A stretch of DNA of 56,430 nucleotides, taken from DMER64 sp964600385 (GTDB taxonomy: Bacteria > Bacteroidota > Bacteroidia > Bacteroidales > UBA932). The translations under genes were made by a program, and so were the position numbers. This document shows, piece after piece, positions 7,841 through 13,787 of this stretch. The notes below the pieces were generated by a model. It ran no database searches and was not told the origin of the DNA. It saw nothing but the letters and a program-made list of their open reading frames with translations. The stretch's first letter is position 1, and each line of letters opens with the position of its first letter. The stretch covers positions 1 through 56,430 of the forward strand of contig CAZRJC010000012.1 of the NCBI GenBank assembly GCA_964600385.1, given 5' to 3'.

Positions 7841-9154
7841 TTAATATGATTCTGGATCAATGAATAATTTACTGTTGATTTCCCTTCGCTTTCGAGGTGA
7901 CGCCATTCCCTGATAGCCCCTGAGAATGTTTTTCCCGTTGCTATGCCCAACCATTCCATCTATGAAGGCATCAGATACCATGTGCCACGTTAATGTAGTG
8001 ATATATGAATTTCTTGCTGTTGATGCTGAAACAGCTCTGATATTTAGATCTCGGCAAACCTTGATCATGCCATTACGAATATCAGCATTAAAGTCATGCA
8101 CCCGATTGGTAATTGCTGTTTCGGTCTGAGCATTAAGAAGTATTTGCGGGAAAACACGTTGCCCTATTTTCGGTTCGGCAGCGTATCTTCTTAGAAGATC
8201 TTCCAATTCCGGAATAATCGGAATGAATACCCTTACCGGTTTTTTGTTCCTGGTCTTTGCCCTCACGAAACTAAGTTCATTGTCGTGAAAGTAGTGTTCA
8301 TCATATTCAAGGGTTGCCAGATCCCTTAGGTTTGAACCATTGCACAGGTAAAGAATGATCCACCAGTCTGCTGACCATTTGTTTGGTCCATCCGGATAAT
8401 CCCTGATTTTAATTATATCGGGAACTGTAAGGAAATCATCTTGGCGTCGCTCTCCTTCGGGAATTTTGAACTTTGGAACGGATCTTATCAGTCTATTCCT
8501 TTGTAGCTCATAAAGCACTCCACGAAAGGCCCTAAGATAAAAAGACTGAGTGGCCAGTGTATTTCCCTGCCCTTCCATGAAATCAATCCAACCCTGAATC
8601 ATGTCGATGGTCACATCTCTGGGAAGAATCTTTGTTGAGGCTCCCAAAATAGCCGTTCTTCTGGCATGTGGATCTCTTTCTTCTATCCTTCGGACCTCAC
8701 ACCCCAATGATCTATAAAATGATGAGGCGGCTGAAATAAATTGATTTTTTGTTTGCGCTGCCTTTTTTGTCTCAGCATAGGCCAACCAATAATCAAGTAA
8801 TGTGGTATCGCTTGGTGTGTTTCGTTTGCTTAATAGAGATTTTAGCGCTTCGAGGGAAAACATATTTTGTTCTAATAGGGAAATCACTTCACTTGCAACC
8901 CTATCAAAAATTTTTTCAATGCGGTTTTTTATCTGTGCGAACTCACCCCGCACTCCCTTGGACCGTAAGACCTGAAGATGTGCTTCAGGTGTCAACTTTA
9001 TACCGGTACGATAATACCACACTTTCCTTTTATATGTAACCCTTACAGATACGGGAAACTGTTCTTCACGATGGTGGCGAGTGTCGAGTGTAGCGGCTAA
9101 AAATACGCCTTCAATTTGCCTTATAAAGATCGGTTCAATGCCAGTTTCTTTCAT
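7841..9154 (-). CDS. Tyrosine-family site-specific integrase
   Basis: Catalyses recombination between element and chromosome att sites. The 437-aa protein has an arm-binding N-terminus, a SAM-like core-binding domain at about 110-215, and the catalytic domain at about 235-425. Visible catalytic positions are Arg in NGSNLRDLATL, Arg in STARNSYIT, His in MVGHSNGKN and the nucleophile Tyr in LRGYQG. Box II is unusual: the common H-x-x-R-H is here S-x-A-R-N, so both flanking His are absent. The ATG at 9154 is about 200 bases from the tRNA-Pro fragment, which is the likely att site. It heads the leftward module. Confidence 0.92.
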   Translation of the reverse strand: MKETGIEPIFIRQIEGVFLAATLDTRHHREEQFPVSVRVTYKRKVWYYRTGIKLTPEAHLQVLRSKGVRGEFAQIKNRIEKIFDRVASEVISLLEQNMFSLEALKSLLSKRNTPSDTTLLDYWLAYAETKKAAQTKNQFISAASSFYRSLGCEVRRIEERDPHARRTAILGASTKILPRDVTIDMIQGWIDFMEGQGNTLATQSFYLRAFRGVLYELQRNRLIRSVPKFKIPEGERRQDDFLTVPDIIKIRDYPDGPNKWSADWWIILYLCNGSNLRDLATLEYDEHYFHDNELSFVRAKTRNKKPVRVFIPIIPELEDLLRRYAAEPKIGQRVFPQILLNAQTETAITNRVHDFNADIRNGMIKVCRDLNIRAVSASTARNSYITTLTWHMVSDAFIDGMVGHSNGKNILRGYQGMASPRKRREINSKLFIDPESY

Positions 9155-9350
9155 GGTATCTAATATTCATTTCTACCCAAATGTTGTTCCACAGTCAAAA
9201 TAAAAGGGAAAACAAACGGAAAACAAAAGTGCAAACTAATACCCATTTATGCAAATAATTAAAAATAATAAAAACGTTTATTCCATTATTTTCCAATTCT
9301 TTACAAATTTTTACAAATATTGAAAAATAGAGAAAAATAGATATTAATAT
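9155..9350. other. AT-rich integrase upstream region with short direct repeats
   Basis: No gene is seen here. The stretch holds two copies of GGAAAACAAA (near 9209-9231) and two of TTACAAAT (near 9300-9317). Short repeats between an integrase gene and the core att site are where arm-type integrase or excisionase sites usually lie, so this is a candidate att region. It must also carry the integrase promoter, but no exact TAnnTTTG match was found on the - strand. Confidence 0.45.
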
Positions 9351-9394
9351 GCATGGGGTGCAAGGGGTCGAATGTTCGAGTCATTTCGCCCCGA
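9351..9394 (+). pseudogene. 3' half of tRNA-Pro(GGG): attachment-site scar
   Basis: From the anticodon loop ATGGGGT (9353-9359, anticodon GGG 9355-9357) the sequence follows a tRNA to its end. The 3' anticodon strand is GCAAG, the variable loop GGGTC, the T-arm GAATG-TTCGAGT-CATTT, the acceptor strand CGCCCCG and the discriminator A. The matching 5' half (acceptor CGGGGCG, D-arm) is absent: upstream is AT-rich DNA. Integrases commonly use tRNA 3' halves as attachment cores, leaving one intact gene and one 3' fragment, and an integrase gene is next door. The intact copy is not in the window. Confidence 0.8.
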
Positions 9395-9405
9395 CTTTGA
9401 AAATC

Positions 9406-9448
9406 AAGCGGTTACACATTCATTTGTGTGACCGCTTTTCTTTTTTGG
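9406..9448 (+). terminator. Strong rho-independent terminator after the tRNA fragment
   Basis: AAGCGGTTACACA (9406-9418) pairs with TGTGTGACCGCTT (one G-T wobble), followed by a T-rich run interrupted by one C. It is probably the original terminator of the tRNA-Pro gene, kept on the chromosomal side of the junction. Confidence 0.85.
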
Positions 9449-9488
9449 GGGGTAGCAAACACAGTCGCTGTTTCATATCCACACAAGG

Positions 9489-9604
9489 TGAAAAACGTCG
9501 CAGATATTTAGTGCGGGAAACGCCTCCCGGTTGCTGTCGCAACCGGGTCCTTCCCTCCGCGGGCGCGAGGTTTCCCGCTACTAAATATCTTGTGACCACT
9601 CTTC
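9489..9604 (-). repeat. Palindromic repeat A (reverse orientation)
   Basis: The arm AGATATTTAGT (9502-9512) pairs perfectly with ACTAAATATCT (9580-9590). The inner stem CCCGGTTGC/GCAACCGGG (9526-9547) has a TGTC loop. The GGGAAAC/GTTTCCC pair and the CTCGCGCCCGCGGAGGGAAG-type side strand mark it as the same family as the other copies. Confidence 0.85.
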
Positions 9605-9748
9605 ATTGAATGGGAAAAAACCCGCTCTGTTTTCGTGAAGAGCATCTCCAAACAGCCTTCCTGATAAAGTATTCTGTCAAGAACTATAGCTTCAGTTGTA
9701 ATGACAACTTGCCGTTACTTATCAACTCCCTTACGGGCTGTATTCCAA

Positions 9749-9811
9749 AAAAGCGGGGCTGCGAAGCAGCGCCTTATATGAGCGCCAAAGTCCTTTGGCG
9801 TACCGCCTTTC
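9749..9811. repeat. Hairpin cluster (cloverleaf-like), copy 1
   Basis: The outer AGCGG/CCGCCT-type stem encloses GCTGC-GAA-GCAGC and CGCCAAAG-TC-CTTTGGCG, which together form a three-way-junction fold. The same arrangement recurs at 24546-24601 with a longer outer stem. Confidence 0.7.
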
Positions 9812-10022
9812 ATTGCCTTTAATACCACCGAACAGTAATTTTAACACCAATGCTGATAACTGCCATTAGCCTGTTTCCCAAAAGACACAGCGAGCTCATT
9901 TACATACATCGGTACACATATAAGCCCGTTTTTGTTCACAGACCAAGGTTTTCCTGCCACCCGTGAACGTTTTGGGCTGTTTTTGTTCATGTACTTAGGT
10001 TTTTTTTTCAGAGAATTTACCG

Positions 10023-10129
10023 GGCAAACTCGAAGTGCCGCGCATGAGGGATTTAGGAATTTTCAAATACCTGTAATACAGGTGTTTAATTTTCGCAAAT
10101 CTAACCTTGCGCGGTAATTCGAGTTTGCC
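10023..10129. repeat. 107-bp inverted-repeat unit, copy 1
   Basis: Its two 22-base ends match as inverted repeats with two mismatches, including a perfect GGCAAACTCGA/TCGAGTTTGCC. The centre holds ACCTG-TAATA-CAGGT. Copy 2 (24878-24984) has exactly the same length. Confidence 0.8.
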
Positions 10130-10205
10130 TGCGCATAACACGCACTTTGCCTCCGAAAATTCTGGAAAGCTTCCGAAATCCTGACTGTTTCCAATCTTCA
10201 TAATG

Positions 10206-10321
10206 GAAGAACACCACAAGATATTTAGAAAAAGGGAAACCTCGCGCCCGCGGAGGGAAGGACCCATTGGCGTCAGCCAATGGGAGGTGTTTCCCTTTCT
10301 GAATATCTTGCAGGCGTTCTT
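10206..10321 (+). repeat. Palindromic repeat B (forward orientation)
   Basis: The arm CAAGATATTTAGAA faces TTCTGAATATCTTG (one G-U type pair), with AAGAAC/GTTCTT at the ends. The inner stem CCCATTGGC/GCCAATGGG (10263-10284) has a GTCA loop. The 5' side carries the unpaired strand CTCGCGCCCGCGGAGGGAAG. Confidence 0.85.
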
Positions 10322-10370
10322 TACCGCGTTTGAGAAATACCGTGAAGGGTGAGCAGCTGATAAGCTGAGG

Positions 10371-10440
10371 AACTGCCCATTGGCGTCAGCCAATGGGAGG
10401 TGTTTCCCTTTCTGAATATCTTGCAGGCGTTCTTCACCGT
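10371..10440 (+). repeat. Partial tandem copy C of palindrome B
   Basis: The inner stem and right arm of copy B are repeated 113 bases downstream, from AACTGCCCATTGG to GTTCTTCACCG, almost without change. The left arm is missing. The same partial duplication follows the palindrome at 25061. Confidence 0.8.
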
Positions 10441-10510
10441 GTTAAAGAAATGCTAAGCAGGCTGAAGAAATGCCATGAGAGCCTGCAGGGGATGACCTGC
10501 GGGCAGAAAG

Positions 10511-10540
10511 TTTGTTGCAAAGATTAAAATTATATCTTTG
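10511..10540 (+). promoter_or_regulatory. Bacteroidota-type promoter of the flavin-riboswitch transcript
   Basis: TTTG at 10511-10514 (-33) and TATCTTTG at 10533-10540 (-7, TAnnTTTG) are spaced 18 bases apart, just before the riboswitch. A perfect inverted repeat TGCAAAGAT/ATCTTTGCA (10516-10524 and 10534-10542) overlaps the -7 element and could be an operator. Confidence 0.7.
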
Positions 10541-10548
10541 CAGCCTTA

Positions 10549-10655
10549 AACCTTCAGGGCAGGGTGTAATTCCCGATCGGCGGTATAGTCCGCGCGCCGT
10601 AAATGGCAGAACCGTTGTAACTACGGTACCGACAGTTAAAGTCTGGAAGAAAGAA
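10549..10655 (+). ncRNA. FMN riboswitch (RFN element)
   Basis: Diagnostic conserved blocks are present in order: TTCAGGGCAGGGTGTAATTC, CCGATCGGCGGTATAGTCCG, a variable arm near 10592-10630, CCGACAGTTAAAGTC, and the closing GGAAGAAAGAAGA. The family binds flavin mononucleotide and shuts down downstream expression. The closing strand lies only about 12 bases from the ATG at 10662 and no separate terminator is seen, so control is probably at translation initiation. Confidence 0.92.
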
Positions 10656-10661
10656 GACATT

Positions 10662-13127
10662 ATGAAAACATCAGTTGTAACCATTATCTTTGGGGCTTTG
10701 ATGCTGTGCATCACCCCGTTTGTTCCTGTAAAAGCTCAAACTGTCCAGGCAAAAACTCAGACTGTTCGGGAAGCAGAAGTTCAGACTGCTCAGGAAACAA
10801 AAAATCAGAATTTTCAGGAACGTGAATCTGTAGATGATTCTTTGGAAATCAACATCAGTGAAATTACTGTCTCGGCCTCGTATCTAAAGACAGGATCTTC
10901 TCCTTTGCGTCTGGCTACCGTCGACAGCCGGAAGATAGAAAGGAAAAGTGTCGGGAAAACGTATCCCGAGTTGCTCACCGGAATTCCGGGGATTTACGCT
11001 ACCAGCGAATCGGGCAGTTACGGCGATGCCAGAATCAACATCCGGGGTTTCAAACAGGAAAACATCTCGGTCCTGCTGAACGGGATCCCCATCTCGGGGC
11101 TCGTTACGGGTAATATGTTCTGGAACAACTGGCTCGGCCTTGCCGATGCCACGTACTCCGTTCAGGTTCAGAAAGGTATTGGAGCCTCCATGCTCTCCGA
11201 TAATTCGGTGGGCGGGACGGTGAATATCATTACCAATACGGCTACAGCGGAACCATCTGTCTCGGCAGGCCTGTTTTATACCGGATACGGACTGGGAAAA
11301 TATTATGTTGGTTTGAATTCCGGAGAAAACAGAAAAGGTTGGGCCGTATCGCTTATGGGATCCTATGCACGGGGCCACGGGTATGTCCGGGAAACGGATG
11401 TGAATTCATGGGCTTACATGCTCAATGTGAGCAAACGATTCAATGACCGTCACCGATTGTTGCTGACGGTTCTAGGATCCCCCGACAGACATGAGCAACG
11501 TTCGGTCAGACTGAGCACCTCGGAAATTGAAACATACGGACTCAAATACAATAAGAACTGGGGATATCTGGATGGGAAAGCCAGGAATCTGAGTGAGAAC
11601 TTTTATCATAAACCCTACATAACCCTTAACCATTTTATGAAAGCAGGTGATAGGATATCACTTACCAACTCATTGTATCTTTCGGTTGGAAATGGCGGCG
11701 GCAACTGGTCTGAAAGCAAAGGGAAGCGAATTGTTGACCACCGGAAGGACGGACAGATTGACTGGGATGCGGTAGTAGCGGTCAATAATGTATCGGGCGA
11801 GGCCATAAATATTTTGAGTGATTACCTGGCCGGACATACACAGACAGGGTTTAAAAGTCACGTGGATTTCCGGATGTCTCCCCAACTGAATCTGCAGGCA
11901 GGAGTGCATTACCAGCATTATTCCACATGGGAGAAGGAAAGGATTACCGATCTGCTGGGAGGTAATTTCTGGTATGAAAATTATACAGCCAATTCTCTGG
12001 CGGGAGTAGCAGGACGGGATCCGATAAAAAAGACAGGTGACTATATTCGTACTGATAACGGAAAAATAATCAACCACGTGACCGGATATGTGTCCGGAGA
12101 TTATTCGTCCGGCGGATGGAACATCCGGGGCGGGGTTTCTGTCATGTGGAATAATTACAGAAGATGGGACAAGTACAATTATGTTGCGTCTTCTGCAGGA
12201 ACGGGATCTTCTGTCTACAGCCCTGTGGCCTATGCAACCGGTTTCAGCGCCAAGGGAGGAGCTCTGTACAAACTGAACCGCACAAGTTCGATATATTTGA
12301 ATGCGGCCGCTTACAGCCGGCTTCCGTATGCCGATGTGTTTTTTTCTTCCGGAACGAACGATATTACATCCAACGTCAAAAATGAAAAAAACTTTCTGAC
12401 CGAGGCCGGTTACCGCTTTACGGGCGCCCGAATCACTTTCGAGGCCACTGTCTATTATGCTTACTGGAAAAACAAGACCCTGTTGTCTGATCCCTACAAA
12501 CAACAGGATAACAGTACATATCTGTATATGGTACAGGGGCTTGACGCCTTGCATTACGGTCTGGAAGTTACAGCCGGCCTGCAGGCTACCCGGTGGCTCA
12601 GGATTGAAGCCGGGGCCTCGATCGGCAACTGGACCTGGAAGAATGATGTCTCGGCCAATATTTATGATCCTTATTCCGGCATTCTCACAGATCGCATTGA
12701 CGTGTATTGCAACGGCATTAAAGTGGGCGATTCTCCCCAGACACAATGTATGGCAGCTGTTGAAGTGAATGTTGTCAAAGGGCTTTCAATAAATGCCGAC
12801 TGGACTTACAACAGCCGGATTTATGCCGATTTTGACCCTGCCGGCCGGACAAATCCTGACGACAGGGCCAATTCCTTACGGTTACCCGATTACCATCTGG
12901 TCAATATATCAGTTGCCTGGAAAATGCCTTTTGGGCTTACCTTGCTGGCCAATCTGAACAACCTGACGAACGCAACGTATATTGAACGGGGAAAAGACGG
13001 CTTTGATCACACACTGGAGTCTTTTCGCGGTTACTGGGGCTTTGGCATAAACGGCAGCCTGGGACTGCGGATAGATATAGTTCCTAATTTCTGGCATCGG
13101 TTACAATCTGACCGTCAAACAGATTGA
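10662..13127 (+). CDS. TonB-dependent outer-membrane receptor, likely flavin importer
   Basis: Imports a substrate through the outer membrane using TonB energy; the FMN riboswitch in its leader suggests riboflavin or a flavin. The start at 10662 gives a clear signal peptide (MKTSVVTIIFGALMLC... ending VKAQ); the longer frame back to 10512 would translate the riboswitch. After a Q/T-rich spacer come a plug domain (ISEITVSASY, then RINIRGFKQENISVLLNG, GGTVNIITN) and a 22-strand-type barrel, 821 aa in all. There is no carboxypeptidase-like N-terminal domain. The conserved terminal Phe (VPNF) is followed by 11 extra residues, beginning at a TGG (13092-13094) where a TGA would end the protein; this tail overlaps the convergent ATPase gene by 44 bases. 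Confidence 0.9.
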   Translation: MKTSVVTIIFGALMLCITPFVPVKAQTVQAKTQTVREAEVQTAQETKNQNFQERESVDDSLEINISEITVSASYLKTGSSPLRLATVDSRKIERKSVGKTYPELLTGIPGIYATSESGSYGDARINIRGFKQENISVLLNGIPISGLVTGNMFWNNWLGLADATYSVQVQKGIGASMLSDNSVGGTVNIITNTATAEPSVSAGLFYTGYGLGKYYVGLNSGENRKGWAVSLMGSYARGHGYVRETDVNSWAYMLNVSKRFNDRHRLLLTVLGSPDRHEQRSVRLSTSEIETYGLKYNKNWGYLDGKARNLSENFYHKPYITLNHFMKAGDRISLTNSLYLSVGNGGGNWSESKGKRIVDHRKDGQIDWDAVVAVNNVSGEAINILSDYLAGHTQTGFKSHVDFRMSPQLNLQAGVHYQHYSTWEKERITDLLGGNFWYENYTANSLAGVAGRDPIKKTGDYIRTDNGKIINHVTGYVSGDYSSGGWNIRGGVSVMWNNYRRWDKYNYVASSAGTGSSVYSPVAYATGFSAKGGALYKLNRTSSIYLNAAAYSRLPYADVFFSSGTNDITSNVKNEKNFLTEAGYRFTGARITFEATVYYAYWKNKTLLSDPYKQQDNSTYLYMVQGLDALHYGLEVTAGLQATRWLRIEAGASIGNWTWKNDVSANIYDPYSGILTDRIDVYCNGIKVGDSPQTQCMAAVEVNVVKGLSINADWTYNSRIYADFDPAGRTNPDDRANSLRLPDYHLVNISVAWKMPFGLTLLANLNNLTNATYIERGKDGFDHTLESFRGYWGFGINGSLGLRIDIVPNFWHRLQSDRQTD

Positions 13128-13758
13128 GAATGCGTTGTGCATAGCCTGCATCTCTTTGCGAGTGGGTCACCATAATGATGGTGGTTCCTTCACGGTTGAG
13201 TTCTGTAAGCAGATCCATTACTTCAATACCATTCTTTGAGTCGAGGTTACCTGTAGGTTCGTCGGCCAGGATCAGTTTGGGATTGGACACTACGGCACGG
13301 GCAATGGCAACTCGCTGTTGCTGACCGCCGGAAAGTTGCTGGGGAAAATGTCCGGCACGGTGGCTGATATTCATACGTTTGAGAATATCGTTAACCATTT
13401 TTTTACGTTCGGATGCTTTGATCTTCAAATAGATCAGAGGCAATTCCACGTTTTCGTAAACGCTCAGTTCCTCAATCAGATTGAAGCTTTGGAATACGAA
13501 TCCGATATTTCCCTTACGGTATTTCGTACGGTCCTTTTCCTTAAGACCACCTACTTCTTTACCGAGTAATTCATATTTTCCCGAAGAGGGATTGTCCAAC
13601 AAACCCAGGATGTTCAGCAATGTGGATTTTCCGCAGCCCGAGGGGCCCATGACGGCTACAAACTCACCTTGTTTTATCTGGAACGATACTTCATTTAATG
13701 CAACGGTTTCAATTTCTTCCGTGCGGAATACTTTACTCAGTTTTTCTACTTTTAACAT
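13084..13758 (-). CDS. ABC transporter ATPase (LolD/MacB type)
   Basis: Powers the MacB-like exporter encoded upstream. The 224-aa protein has Walker A GPSGCGKST, Q-loop GFVFQSFNL, signature LSGGQQQR, Walker B LILADEPTGNLD and the switch His in MVTHSQRD, all typical of MacB/LolD/FtsE ATPases. It is the last gene of a leftward operon: tolC-like, membrane fusion protein, acyltransferase, permease, ATPase. It starts 29 bases after the permease stop. Its 3' end overlaps the convergent TonB receptor gene, so no room is left for a terminator between them. Confidence 0.93.
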   Translation of the reverse strand: MLKVEKLSKVFRTEEIETVALNEVSFQIKQGEFVAVMGPSGCGKSTLLNILGLLDNPSSGKYELLGKEVGGLKEKDRTKYRKGNIGFVFQSFNLIEELSVYENVELPLIYLKIKASERKKMVNDILKRMNISHRAGHFPQQLSGGQQQRVAIARAVVSNPKLILADEPTGNLDSKNGIEVMDLLTELNREGTTIIMVTHSQRDAGYAQRILNLFDGQIVTDARN

Positions 13759-13787
13759 AACAGTAATTATTTTATTGATTTATATTT

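Larger units (their letters stand above)
9481..10445. repeat. Composite structured repeat, copy 1 (about 1 kb, non-coding)
   Basis: This gene-free interval matches 24361-25345 in the order and spacing of its parts. They are an inverted palindrome (9489-9604), a paired hairpin cluster (9749-9811), a 28-base motif starting GTGAACG (9963-9990), a 107-bp inverted-repeat unit (10023-10129), a conserved spacer holding CATAACACGCACTTTGCC, a direct palindrome (10206-10321), and a partial tandem copy (10371-10440). The two end palindromes point outward in opposite orientation. No transposase gene is inside. The FMN-riboswitch promoter lies just beyond its right end. Confidence 0.85.

Noticed and set aside
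9349..9822. Small open frames in the tRNA fragment and repeat region
   Set aside because: They cross the tRNA fragment, the terminator and palindromes, and do not resemble proteins; the sequence is explained by structure.
10206..10440. Repeated palindromes as a CRISPR array
   Set aside because: Repeats are long, imperfect and few, spaced by conserved rather than unique sequence, and no cas genes are present.
9481..10445. Composite repeat as a decayed insertion sequence
   Set aside because: No transposase-like residues, no target-site duplication identifiable by eye, and the modules are conserved rather than decaying.
10512..10661. Longer N-terminus for the flavin TonB receptor
   Set aside because: It would translate the promoter and the FMN riboswitch; the signal peptide begins exactly at 10662.
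11670..12746. 358-aa leftward frame inside the TonB receptor
   Set aside because: It is antisense to the barrel region, with composition of a shadow frame and no start signal.
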